DNA from: Pectinatus cerevisiiphilus
GTDB taxonomy: Bacteria > Bacillota > Negativicutes > Selenomonadales > Selenomonadaceae
Length of the DNA: 52,793 bases
NCBI RefSeq assembly: GCF_004341685.1
Contig: NZ_SMAA01000016.1
Coordinates: 1 to 52,793, forward strand
Direction of reading: 5' to 3'
Numbering within the stretch: position 1 is the first letter of the stretch; the number at the start of each line of letters is the position of its first letter. The notes under the pieces are model-generated. The model was not told where the DNA came from, ran no database searches, and was given only the letters and a program-made list of their open reading frames with translations. Below are positions 1 to 7,431 of this stretch, one piece after another. Position numbers and translations under genes: made by a program.

Positions 1-93
1 TCCACCTGTTCCCATTCCGAACACAGTAGTTAAGCATCCACAGGCTGAAGGTACTTGGGGGGCGACCCCCTGGGAGAATAGGTTGTTGCCAGT
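1..93 (+). rRNA. rrf: 5S ribosomal RNA, 3' part
   Basis: The first bases read as the middle and 3' end of a 5S rRNA, including the conserved CCGAACAC block near 17-24 and the GGGAGAATAGG segment near 72-82. The 5' end lies outside the window. The exact 3' end is estimated to within a few bases. The tRNA genes that follow fit the tail of an rrn operon. Confidence 0.93.
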
Positions 94-101
94 TTAGTTT
101 T

Positions 102-131
102 ATATCAGGTTGTCTTTTGATAACCTGATAT
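102..131 (+). other. perfect 10-bp stem between 5S rRNA and tRNA-His
   Basis: ATATCAGGTT (102-111) pairs perfectly with AACCTGATAT (122-131) around a 10-base loop. Only a weak T-tract follows, so it may be a leaky terminator or a double-stranded RNA processing site that separates 5S rRNA from the downstream tRNAs. The stem is seen directly; its role is inferred. Confidence 0.5.
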
Positions 132-144
132 TGCTTTATAAAAT

Positions 145-222
145 GGTGGCTATGGTGAAGCGGTCAACACGGCGGATTGTGGCTCCGTTATTGCGTGGGT
201 TCGATCCCCACTAGTCACCCCA
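145..222 (+). tRNA. tRNA-His (GTG)
   Basis: Cloverleaf with acceptor GTGGCTA/TAGTCAC and anticodon GTG at 179-181. The extra G at -1 (145) faces C219, as expected for tRNA-His. CCA is encoded at 220-222. Confidence 0.96.
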
Positions 223-226
223 TTAT

Positions 227-302
227 AGGGGCATAGCTCAATTGGTAGAGTACTGGTCTCCAAAACCATTGGTTGAGGGTTCGAGTCCTTCTGCCCCTGC
301 CA
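227..302 (+). tRNA. tRNA-Trp (CCA)
   Basis: Acceptor AGGGGCA/TGCCCCT, anticodon CCA at 260-262, T-arm with TTCGAGT, and CCA end encoded at 300-302. It lies four bases after tRNA-His. Confidence 0.96.
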
Positions 303-316
303 TTAATTTAATAAGT

Positions 317-407
317 GGAGTGGTACTCAAGAGGCTGAAGAGGACGGTTTGCTAAATCGTTAGACCGGGTAACTGGTGCGAGAGTTCGAATCTCTCCCAC
401 TCCGCCA
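317..407 (+). tRNA. tRNA-Ser (GCT)
   Basis: A 91-nt class II tRNA with a long variable arm. Acceptor GGAGTGG/CCACTCC, anticodon GCT at 351-353, and encoded CCA at 405-407. It is the last RNA of the rrn tail. Confidence 0.95.
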
Positions 408-421
408 CTTTCGTAAGGTTC

Positions 422-457
422 ACGGCATTGGAAAGAAATTTCTGATGTCGTTTTTTT
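422..457 (+). terminator. terminator of the rRNA/tRNA operon
   Basis: ACGGCATT (422-429) pairs with GATGTCGT (444-451) with two G-T pairs, followed by a run of seven T (451-457). It sits directly after tRNA-Ser. Confidence 0.75.
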
Positions 458-645
458 GTATTTTAGAGCACAATTTTATGATTTATCGTCAATGGTTGAG
501 GTTATAAAAATTTAGAGATTACATAGACAGTAGAAAATTTGTTGTTAAGAAGTCATATCTTTTGTATTATTGAATAAATCAGCACTGTAAAGGAGGCAAA
601 TATTAGGATTTTTCTGATATAATTCTATATTGTGAGGTGATAAAC

Positions 646-882
646 ATGTCTGCCACGTTAGCACGAAGGATCGGGCTGCGTATTGCGTATTATAGGAAAT
701 TGCAAGGTTATACGCAACAACAGTTGGCACAAAAAACTGATATAAGTTTTAGTTATTTAGGGAAAATAGAATGTGGTGCTTTGAAAAATTGTGCATCGCT
801 GCCATTATTAATGAAAATTGCCAGTGGACTTGATATTTCATTAATGGATTTATTAAATGATAAATTAAACGATAATTTATAA
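646..882 (+). CDS. small XRE-family helix-turn-helix regulator
   Basis: This 78-residue protein is essentially one Cro/CI-type DNA-binding domain. It has the usual pattern of RRIGLRIAYYRK, then TQQQLAQKTDIS (first helices and turn), then SYLGKIECG (recognition helix). The ATG at 646 is chosen because GAGGTG lies six bases upstream. A GTG at 637 in the same frame falls inside that ribosome binding site. It stands alone between the rRNA tail and a secreted protein, so its target is unknown. No partner gene such as a toxin is visible beside it. Confidence 0.82.
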   Translation: MSATLARRIGLRIAYYRKLQGYTQQQLAQKTDISFSYLGKIECGALKNCASLPLLMKIASGLDISLMDLLNDKLNDNL

Positions 883-1083
883 TGATTTACGCGATGGTAA
901 AAAGTTTTTTAGACATGATGTATAAAGAATTTTTTATTGGTTATTTAAATTTTAAAATTCAAAAAGGGTTGTTTTATTATATTAGTTTAAGTATATTGTA
1001 GGAGATGTTTCTGGTAATATCATTTTTAATGAATAAAAAAATAAAATAATAATGAGTGGATTTTTAAAAAGGAGAATCATTTT

Positions 1084-1653
1084 ATGGAAAAATATGGGAA
1101 AATATTAACGCTGAGTATATTTTTTATTGGATTTTTTTGTATAGGATCCATCGTATCAGCAGAATCTGTTGGCGGTGTTTATTTATCACAAAGTATATAT
1201 GATGTGGAAGATATGTATGGATATCCAGATAAGGAATTATCAAATTCCCTATCTCAAAAATTTACCGGTGAAGATTTTTCCAATCTTAGGCATTATTATT
1301 ATAAAAATGGAATGATTGTGCATGTAGATGCTAACGATATTGTTAAAGCAATTAGTATAGTCGGTGGTGACCGTAAGCTGGATAATAGTGGACTTACTAT
1401 AGGTGCCGGTGATTGGCAATGGTTAATTTATAGTATTCCTGGATATAGTGCAAAATCGAAGGTCGCGTCTGATGTCGATGGTATAAATGTAGTGTATGTA
1501 TTTAAAGATACATCAGATGGCAGTTACATACATGTATGGATGGTTGGCGAATTAAGCTTGCATACTACTCCATATGCTAAAGCAATAACTGTATCTAGTT
1601 TGCAGCATCCTCAAACTGGTAACGTAGAACATTATGGTAGCTGGGGTTATTAG
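1084..1653 (+). CDS. secreted protein of unknown function
   Basis: A 189-residue protein. The first 27 residues look like a signal peptide: a charged start MEKYGK, a hydrophobic run rich in I and F, and a likely cleavage after VSA-E. No lipobox cysteine is present. The mature part is rich in Tyr, Gly and Asp, and starts with a segment like YDVEDMYGYPDKE that recalls small periplasmic proteins that track a preceding signal. No firm family could be assigned. A good site AAAGGAG precedes the ATG. It is monocistronic and followed by a clear terminator. In a diderm cell the product is expected in the periplasm. Confidence 0.72.
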   Translation: MEKYGKILTLSIFFIGFFCIGSIVSAESVGGVYLSQSIYDVEDMYGYPDKELSNSLSQKFTGEDFSNLRHYYYKNGMIVHVDANDIVKAISIVGGDRKLDNSGLTIGAGDWQWLIYSIPGYSAKSKVASDVDGINVVYVFKDTSDGSYIHVWMVGELSLHTTPYAKAITVSSLQHPQTGNVEHYGSWGY

Positions 1654-1710
1654 AAAGCAGAATTATGTGTTTATGGTCTTTTCCTAGGTAGTGTTAGCAT
1701 ATAGTTTTTG

Positions 1711-1766
1711 AACTGCCTCCTTCATAAGTTAGAGTTAAAAATCTAGCTTATACGGGGGCAGTTTTT
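1711..1766 (+). terminator. terminator after the secreted protein
   Basis: AACTGCC (1711-1717) pairs with GGCAGTT (1757-1763), with further pairing of ATAAG/CTTAT inside, followed by TTTTT. Confidence 0.72.
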
Positions 1767-1827
1767 ATGAACAAATTTACTTTTAAATTAATTATGGCTA
1801 AAAAGAAAGTAAGTTTTTTATTAATAC

Positions 1828-1857
1828 TTGACATATAGTAGGATTAAATAGTATTAT
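1828..1857 (+). promoter_or_regulatory. promoter of the MarR-family gene
   Basis: TTGACA at 1828-1833 and TATTAT at 1852-1857 with an 18-base spacer. The expected start of transcription near 1864 falls next to the inverted repeat at 1869-1880. Confidence 0.7.
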
Positions 1858-1868
1858 CATAGAAACTA

Positions 1869-1880
1869 GTGTACATACAC
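1869..1880 (+). promoter_or_regulatory. candidate MarR operator, copy 1
   Basis: GTGTACATACAC is an inverted repeat (GTGT/ACAC) just downstream of the -10 box. A near copy (10 of 12 bases) lies at 2420-2431 before the next gene, which suggests that both transcripts are bound by the same repressor, most simply the MarR protein encoded here. This is inference from position and repetition. Confidence 0.5.
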
Positions 1881-1919
1881 ATAGTCTGAGTGTAATGTGG
1901 CAAGAGAGGAGCTGTATCT

Positions 1920-2381
1920 GTGAAGAAACAAATAAATGTATGTCCTATGCAGGCTAGCCGTTGCAACTGTATGAATCTTCGCAGAGCCTCTAGAGCAATT
2001 ACTCAATTTTATGATGACACATTAAAACCGAGTGGATTAACCATTACACAATTGTCCCTTTTGCGGCATCTTGAGATGGTAGAAGTGGCTACTATTAGTG
2101 AATTGGCAAAAATGGTACAGATAGATCGTACCACATTAAATCGAAATATGAAGCCATTAATTAGAGAGGGATTTATTGATATCAGGCAGGGGAAGGATTC
2201 ACGTACACGGCAAATATCATTAACGCTTCAGGGGAAAGATGCAGCGGCTAAAGGTTGGAAATTATGGAAGGTGGCTCAGAAAAAAATAGAAAAATATATG
2301 GGAAATACTGAGTTGGCTAAGTTGGTTCAATTGCTCTTAAAGTTAGAAAATATTGTGTACTATGATGAAAAAAAGCAATAA
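1920..2381 (+). CDS. MarR-family transcriptional regulator with Cys-rich N-terminus
   Basis: A 153-residue winged-helix regulator. Residues 30-110 carry the MarR core: ITQLSLLRHL, TISELAKMVQIDRTTLNRNMKPLIREGFI (recognition helix), then the wing with DSRTRQISLT. The N-terminus has cysteines at positions 8, 15 and 17 in the pattern CPM...RCNC, which could sense oxidants or bind a metal; this is inferred, not shown. It starts with GTG at 1920 after AGAGGAG. The next two genes encode Fe-S redox proteins on the same strand. The inverted repeat at the promoter recurs before 2485, so autorepression plus control of the neighbour is likely. What ligand it senses is unknown. Confidence 0.88.
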   Translation: MKKQINVCPMQASRCNCMNLRRASRAITQFYDDTLKPSGLTITQLSLLRHLEMVEVATISELAKMVQIDRTTLNRNMKPLIREGFIDIRQGKDSRTRQISLTLQGKDAAAKGWKLWKVAQKKIEKYMGNTELAKLVQLLLKLENIVYYDEKKQ

Positions 2382-2419
2382 GTATGAAAGTCTGAGGAAA
2401 TAGTTATGTATTTACATAC

Positions 2420-2431
2420 GTGTATATGCAC
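2420..2431 (+). promoter_or_regulatory. candidate MarR operator, copy 2
   Basis: GTGTATATGCAC matches the copy at 1869-1880 at 10 of 12 positions. Another short palindrome, ATGTATTTACAT, sits immediately before it at 2406-2417. The site is 54 bases before the next start codon. Confidence 0.48.
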
Positions 2432-2484
2432 ATATATAGACAACAAGGATAACATAACAATGTTTTAATTGGAGTGATAATGAT

Positions 2485-3294
2485 ATGCTAGTAAACAGCA
2501 TACAAGAAAAAGTTAATGAATTTATATCAAAAAGTCCCCTGAACATAATAGAGCATCTTGATACCTTGTCCTCAACGCCAAATTCTGTTGAACCTATGAA
2601 AATATATGAATTACCTTTAATAGGTATTGCTAGTGCTGAAGATTCATTGTGGGATACATTTAAAAACAGTAATGTGATTGGGCCCGATCATATGACTCCC
2701 AATGAGTGGCTGCCGGGAGCTAAATCTGTAATATCGTATTTTTTACCGTATACTGCAAGGATACGTGCGGCAAACAGAATTGAGAAAATAACAGCAACCG
2801 AATGGCTTTATGGTCGTTGGGAAGGAGAATTTCTTAATCAAGCATTACGTCAATTTATCATTGACTTGTTTGAAAAAAATGGTAATAGTGCATTAGCGCC
2901 TGCTTTAGATAAGCGATTTACTGTTAAAAACCTTCGTGCAAATTGGTCAGAACGACATGTTGCTTTTGTAGCAGGATTAGGAACCTTTAGCCTTAGTCGA
3001 TCAATGATTACCGCAAAAGGGGCAGCCGGTCGGTTTGGCAGTGTAATAGTAAGTTCTTCATTAGAACCAACAAAACGGAGCTATACAAAATTTGATGAAT
3101 ATTGTATAAAATGTATGGCTTGCGCTAAGCGTTGTCCGCCTCAGGCGATTAATAAATTGGGGAAAGATAATGAACGTTGCAGGATACATTTATCTAAGGA
3201 AAAAGAAATGTATAGTCCACGCTATGGTTGTGCTAAGTGTCAAACAAAAGTACCTTGTGAAGACAGGATTCCAATTCAGTTTGGAAAAAAATAA
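2485..3294 (+). CDS. 4Fe-4S double-cluster protein, epoxyqueuosine reductase-like
   Basis: A 269-residue cytoplasmic protein. The C-terminal third holds two cysteine motifs, CIKCMACAKRCP near residue 210 and CAKCQTKVPC near 250, typical of two 4Fe-4S clusters. The order and the segment NWSERHVAFVAGLGTFSLSRS resemble the C-terminal part of the QueG-like family (Fe-S epoxyqueuosine reductase homologues), but it is shorter than true QueG and lacks an obvious HEAT-repeat tail. The family is often found as an electron-transfer partner beside reductases. Here a ferredoxin-nitroreductase follows, so a paired redox function is plausible. The substrate cannot be told from sequence. The ATG at 2485 follows a GGAG site. 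Confidence 0.8.
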   Translation: MLVNSIQEKVNEFISKSPLNIIEHLDTLSSTPNSVEPMKIYELPLIGIASAEDSLWDTFKNSNVIGPDHMTPNEWLPGAKSVISYFLPYTARIRAANRIEKITATEWLYGRWEGEFLNQALRQFIIDLFEKNGNSALAPALDKRFTVKNLRANWSERHVAFVAGLGTFSLSRSMITAKGAAGRFGSVIVSSSLEPTKRSYTKFDEYCIKCMACAKRCPPQAINKLGKDNERCRIHLSKEKEMYSPRYGCAKCQTKVPCEDRIPIQFGKK

Positions 3295-3401
3295 TTGGAG
3301 CATAGTAGAGAGAAACTAAGATAATATTGAATTGACATAATGTTTTACTAGATAGGCTTTAGAGAAAAATATATATAAGTTATATGGAGAGGTATAGAAG
3401 A

Positions 3402-4217
3402 ATGGAATTAATAACAGTAGATCAAAAAAAATGTATTCAATGTGGTATCTGTATTAAAGAATGTCCCTCATTTGTTTTAAGTATGGGGAAAAATGGACCA
3501 CAAGCAACAGCACCTCAGTCCTGTATCGCTTGCGGGCATTGTGTTGCCGTATGTCCACGGGCAGCAATCGATCATAAAAAAACACCTTTAGCCAATCAAC
3601 TGGATCTAGCAGATTATCCTAAATTAACTGCAACGGAGTCCGAGGTATTTTTACGCTCTCGTCGTTCAATTCGTAGTTATTTAAAAAAAGCAGTTCCGAG
3701 AGAAGATCTGTTAAAACTTGTGAATATAGCTAGATTTGCACCTACAGCAAGTAATTCGCAAGGAGTATCGTATGTAATTATCGACGATAGGGAAATCTTG
3801 GATACAGCGGTTAAAATAGTGATTGAACGTTTGGAAAATGATAAGGTATTGAAACAAATATTTGCGCACTATTTAAATGTATACTATGAGAAAGGAATTG
3901 ATGTTGTCCTTAGAAATGCGCCCAGCCTCATTTTATCGACTGCTGATATAAATGCTACACGAGGTAGAGAAAATTCCATTTTTTCTTTAGCATACTTGGA
4001 ACTATATGCACCAACACTTGGACTTGGTTCATGCTGGGCTGGAATTTTAGAGGTTTTAGCGCTTGAGCTCAAATCACCTTTACTTAAGTTATTTCATATT
4101 CCGGAGGGTAGAAAGATTACTGGAGCCGTAATGGTAGGCTATCCTCAATATAAATATAAACGATTAGTCGATAGGAATCCTTTGGTAGTTTCTTTTTATG
4201 AAAAAAATAATGATTAA
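3402..4217 (+). CDS. ferredoxin-nitroreductase fusion protein
   Basis: A 271-residue flavoprotein. Residues 1-60 form a two-cluster ferredoxin domain with CIQCGICIKECP and CIACGHCVAVCP. The rest is a nitroreductase-like FMN domain beginning with RRSIRSYLKKAVPREDL and containing APTASNSQG, the usual FMN phosphate loop region. Such fusions take electrons from the built-in clusters and reduce an organic substrate that is not known here. The ATG at 3402 is preferred because GGAGAGG lies nine bases upstream. An upstream ATG at 3384 overlaps that site. It probably forms a unit with the Fe-S protein at 2485 and the MarR regulator. Confidence 0.87.
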   Translation: MELITVDQKKCIQCGICIKECPSFVLSMGKNGPQATAPQSCIACGHCVAVCPRAAIDHKKTPLANQLDLADYPKLTATESEVFLRSRRSIRSYLKKAVPREDLLKLVNIARFAPTASNSQGVSYVIIDDREILDTAVKIVIERLENDKVLKQIFAHYLNVYYEKGIDVVLRNAPSLILSTADINATRGRENSIFSLAYLELYAPTLGLGSCWAGILEVLALELKSPLLKLFHIPEGRKITGAVMVGYPQYKYKRLVDRNPLVVSFYEKNND

Positions 4218-4298
4218 TATTGGGAAGGATATTTCTAAAGAATATATTTTTTTGCTGAATATTTTTATTATATGATGGTTTTGGATATTTGGGTTTTA

Positions 4299-4351
4299 TA
4301 CTAAAAATTGGGGTAAGCTTAAACTTTTTTGCTTACCCCAACATTTAGTAT
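4299..4351. terminator. bidirectional stem-loop between convergent genes
   Basis: TTGGGGTAAGC (4308-4318) pairs with GCTTACCCCAA (4331-4341). Outer TACTAAA and TTTAGTA arms extend the stem. It lies between the end of the nitroreductase and the end of the minus-strand DoxX-like gene, and can serve both strands. The T-tract is weak. Confidence 0.6.
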
Positions 4352-4389
4352 AGAACCTTTTTTATTATCATAAATGCAATTTATGTTTT

Positions 4390-4813
4390 TTATTGCTTAT
4401 CTAGAAAAGATAGTGTCTTTAAGCTTAGTGGACCAGAACCGAGAAATGCCAATACTACCTGCAAGAAAATCCATAAGAGAGGAAATTCATAGCCACCACG
4501 ATTAGCCCAGATGCCACTTGGAATCCAGACCTCCATAGCAGGAACTAATATCACTAATGCCAGCAATGAAATACTACGGACATAAAGCCCAAGTATCAAA
4601 CTGATGATGATAATAGTCTCAAGGGTTATATCTCCCCAGGCAAATAAGGGTGGATAACCCAGGCTGGCAAAAAATGCTTCTGTTTTGCCCATTCCTTGAA
4701 AAAATACTTTGTATCCCAAATGGACACTCCAATAGAGCACAAGTACGAGGTAAAGCAACGATACCGTAAGGTGTTAAGGATTGATTCTTTTCGAAAGCAG
4801 CCAGATACTTCAT
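4390..4813 (-). pseudogene. DoxX-like membrane protein gene, frameshifted
   Basis: The main frame (from about 4758 to 4390) encodes a four-helix membrane protein with FFASLGYPPLFAW, an acidic helix LETIIIISLILGLYVR and a Gly-rich last helix, as in the DoxX family of small quinol-linked or uncharacterised membrane proteins. That frame has no ATG and meets a stop at 4776-4774. The true start, ATG at 4813 with an AAGGAGG site, opens another frame that begins MKYLAAFEKNQSL and would join the DoxX frame if one base were removed within about 4759-4775. So the gene carries a +1 frameshift: a recent mutation, a sequencing error, or less likely a programmed shift, as no slippery run is visible. Confidence 0.72.
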
Positions 4814-5203
4814 GTATTTCCTCCTTGATTTAAACTTTAGTAACGTTATCCGTATTTACTTAGACGATGCTATTCGAATTATGTAAAATTTAGATTATTG
4901 ATGAATGGATATGATTGCGAGATATACCAGATTATACTTGGATTTACTTTTATCATATTACATTCAGAGCAACACTACTATTTAATGTGTTTATGATAAC
5001 GTCCACATTCTATAAAGTCAAGGAATTGTGTTGATATTTTTTGTAAATTTAATAATAGTTATCGGGAACATTATTTTTAAACGATAGGCCGTTCCTATCT
5101 GCGGTTATTTGGTGGATTGTTGACCATTCATAAAGTTTATCTAGGCTGGCAGGAAAATTAAAAAATTGAGGATTATCATATACGAGAAATAATTGATAGT
5201 CAT
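4814..5203. other. intergenic region, no clear gene
   Basis: A 390-base stretch. The first 20 bases hold the ribosome binding site of the DoxX-like gene. The remainder is AT-rich, and I see no convincing promoter, terminator or gene. A minus-strand open frame near 5040-5215 has protein-like composition but no start codon. Confidence 0.4.
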
Positions 5204-6631
5204 TTAAGATAAATAACCATTTATAAATTCTTCAGTGGCGCGTATATCAAACCGAGGTGATGGAATATAGTGGCAAACAGCATTATTGTCTTTCCATGTT
5301 AGTAAAAATGTGTCGATAAAGGGGCCTTGATTATAAACAAGTTTAAAATTGAAATGATTATTAGAATAATTATAAGCTGCAAAGGGTGAATTATAAAAAA
5401 CCGTTGAACAGGAATCAAATTGATTTTTGTCACCGGTTTTATTTTTTTGCCATCTATTAAAATCGGTGTTCAGTATGATGGTTTTTGTTGTCAATTCCAT
5501 CTTTATAGTAGCGGTGGAATTGTTTGCAGGGATAATTGTGATGGCTCTTAATCCCAGCTTGTTTTTAATGAAAATAAAAGATTTCTTTAAGAGAGGAATC
5601 TTTGCTGAGGATTGAGAAACAGGAAAAGGTATAGTGAGATTGGCTGCATATTTTTGAAATACTGGCTGCTTAGCCGTAAGTTTAATTGTGGTGGTAAATG
5701 AATTTATAAAATTCCATACGGTAGATAAAATGGACTGGGTTTGGCTCCGTGCGGCGCTGCAGGTCATGGCAATGACTATATTTTCATCAGGCAGGATAAG
5801 GCAATATTGCCCAAATAATCCTGCTGCCCGAAAGGCATGTTTGTGTGCGCATTTCCAGAAATAGTAGCTATAACCTTGAATGCTGTCAATAGCCAGTTCA
5901 TCCTTTTGGCAATTTTGGGTAGAAACATGAACGGAAAACAATTTTTTTATATATTTTTCATCCAAAAGTTGACGCTTTTTATAATTGCCTTTATTTAATA
6001 GGAATAAACCAAATTTGGCGAGATCAGTAGTTCTTATTGACAAGCCCCATGCTCCAGGATTATAATTTTGGGAATTTTTTTCCCAGCTAACATCTGTTAT
6101 ATCCAGTGGTTTGAAAAGGCGCGGTTGAAGATATGTATATATGTCCTCACCTGTTAGTTCTTTTAAAATAGCTGCACATAAAAACGGGCAGCGGTTATCA
6201 TAAAAGAACTCTGTTCCAGGCTCATTTTGCGGCTGTAGTTGAAAAGCTTCCTTTATCCAATCAGGCTGTAAATAAAAAAGCTGTGGTTCTTTATCTACAT
6301 AACCGAAACGCATAGATAAAAGATCTTTGACAGTTACTGCTAGAAGTTTTTTGTCAGGCAGAAAATTAATTTTATTTTTTAAGACATCATATAAAAGTGT
6401 GTTTTCGTTTAAAATTCCCTCTTGCATAGCAAACATCATAGCGACGGCAGTGAAACTTTTGCTTACAGAGTAAACTATTTGCTGCTGATTTTTATTATAA
6501 GGTTGCCAGTAGGTTTCAACGGCCAATTCATTGTTTTGGTAGATAACTAATGAATGACAATTTAATTTATCAAGTTGTTGTATAAAACGTAATAAGATAT
6601 TAGGTTTTTTATTTGAAAGTAAATAATTCAT
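5204..6631 (-). CDS. serine hydrolase of the beta-lactamase/penicillin-binding family (class C type)
   Basis: A 475-residue protein. The catalytic serine motif is SVSK near residue 75, followed by a tyrosine motif FFYDNRC near 165, and RAAGLFGQ as the likely third motif near 295, the order seen in class C beta-lactamase-like hydrolases and esterases. No signal peptide is visible, so it is probably cytoplasmic or membrane associated. The long C-terminal part (about 350-475) is not recognised. The substrate is not predictable. The ATG at 6631 is chosen because AAGGA lies seven bases upstream. A longer reading from a TTG at 6688 would run through the bioY terminator. It follows bioY on the same strand but is separated from it by that terminator. 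Confidence 0.83.
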   Translation of the reverse strand: MNYLLSNKKPNILLRFIQQLDKLNCHSLVIYQNNELAVETYWQPYNKNQQQIVYSVSKSFTAVAMMFAMQEGILNENTLLYDVLKNKINFLPDKKLLAVTVKDLLSMRFGYVDKEPQLFYLQPDWIKEAFQLQPQNEPGTEFFYDNRCPFLCAAILKELTGEDIYTYLQPRLFKPLDITDVSWEKNSQNYNPGAWGLSIRTTDLAKFGLFLLNKGNYKKRQLLDEKYIKKLFSVHVSTQNCQKDELAIDSIQGYSYYFWKCAHKHAFRAAGLFGQYCLILPDENIVIAMTCSAARSQTQSILSTVWNFINSFTTTIKLTAKQPVFQKYAANLTIPFPVSQSSAKIPLLKKSFIFIKNKLGLRAITIIPANNSTATIKMELTTKTIILNTDFNRWQKNKTGDKNQFDSCSTVFYNSPFAAYNYSNNHFNFKLVYNQGPFIDTFLLTWKDNNAVCHYIPSPRFDIRATEEFINGYLS

Positions 6632-6644
6632 AGGATATCCTTGT

Positions 6645-6679
6645 AAAAAAAACGATTGGGAAAATAGCTCATCCAATCG
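6645..6679 (-). terminator. terminator of bioY
   Basis: On the minus strand CGATTGG and CCAATCG form a 7-bp stem followed by eight T. It sits 30 bases after the bioY stop and rules out a start of the next gene further upstream. Confidence 0.82.
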
Positions 6680-6708
6680 TCTTGTCAATTATTATATAAC
6701 AGAATTAT

Positions 6709-7239
6709 CTAAGCATCTTTAGGCAATACTTTTTGTAAATGGCTGCCAATATAAGCAGCTAAGAAATTTTTTACTATGTCGCCGATTATAAAGGGTAATG
6801 CGCCTATTATAATGGCCTGTGTAATAGAAATTTTTGTAATCAGGCAAAGACCGGCAACACCAAAAAAGTAAGTGATGGGAATACTAACAAGTCCAGCAGC
6901 AAAATAATGCAATAATTTGGCATCATGTCCCTTTAACATACTGCTGATGGGATAAGCGACTATAAACCCTAAGAGATAACCACCACTTGGGGAAAGCAAT
7001 GCCCCAATGCCACCACTGCCACCAACAAATACCGGTAGGCCGACAGCACCTAAAAGAACATATACAATTAGGACAATAAACGTTTGGGAAGGCGTCAATA
7101 AGAACGCGGTTAATAGTAATGCCAGCGTTAAAAAAGTAAAGGGAATAGTAGTAAAAGGAATAGGAAAAGAAAGATATGCTGATATGCAGATTATAGCGAC
7201 ACAAACTGCCATTTTACTCATAGTGCGTGTTGAAGACAT
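6709..7239 (-). CDS. bioY: biotin ECF transporter S component BioY
   Basis: A 176-residue integral membrane protein with about six hydrophobic helices. Family hallmarks are FPIPFTTIPFTFLTLALLL in the first third, VYVLLGAVGLPVF, and GGIGALLSPSGGYLLGF, the biotin-binding region of BioY. BioY binds biotin at the cytoplasmic membrane and is driven by the EcfAAT energising module, which is not in this window. It is monocistronic, with a good promoter at 7290-7318 and its own terminator. The ribosome binding site AAGGAC is rather far from the ATG (12 bases). No obvious BirA palindrome was found at the promoter. Confidence 0.93.
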   Translation of the reverse strand: MSSTRTMSKMAVCVAIICISAYLSFPIPFTTIPFTFLTLALLLTAFLLTPSQTFIVLIVYVLLGAVGLPVFVGGSGGIGALLSPSGGYLLGFIVAYPISSMLKGHDAKLLHYFAAGLVSIPITYFFGVAGLCLITKISITQAIIIGALPFIIGDIVKNFLAAYIGSHLQKVLPKDA

Positions 7240-7289
7240 AATATCAACCAGTCCTTTTCGTTAGTTATTAGAAAAATTATAATATACTA

Positions 7290-7318
7290 TATATAGCACA
7301 CTGTTTAATATTAGTCAA
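7290..7318 (-). promoter_or_regulatory. bioY promoter
   Basis: On the minus strand TTGACT (7318-7313) and TATATA (7295-7290) are separated by 17 bases. Confidence 0.65.
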
Positions 7319-7431
7319 CTTATAAATTTATATAGTTTACTAAATGGTTTTAAATTAGAATAAGCAAAATCAATAATTTGGGGTATTTGTTTTGGGTAAA
7401 ATAGAAATGTGGACATAATCTGTTGATCCTT

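Noticed and set aside
5040-5215. Minus-strand open frame of about 60 codons downstream of the serine hydrolase with protein-like composition (DYQLFLVYDNPQFFNF)
   Set aside because: No start codon or ribosome binding site, partial overlap with the hydrolase 3' end, and no recognised family. Could be a decayed gene but not supportable.
7290-7330. BirA (biotin repressor) operator upstream of bioY
   Set aside because: No convincing inverted repeat of the usual form around the promoter, so not reported as a site.
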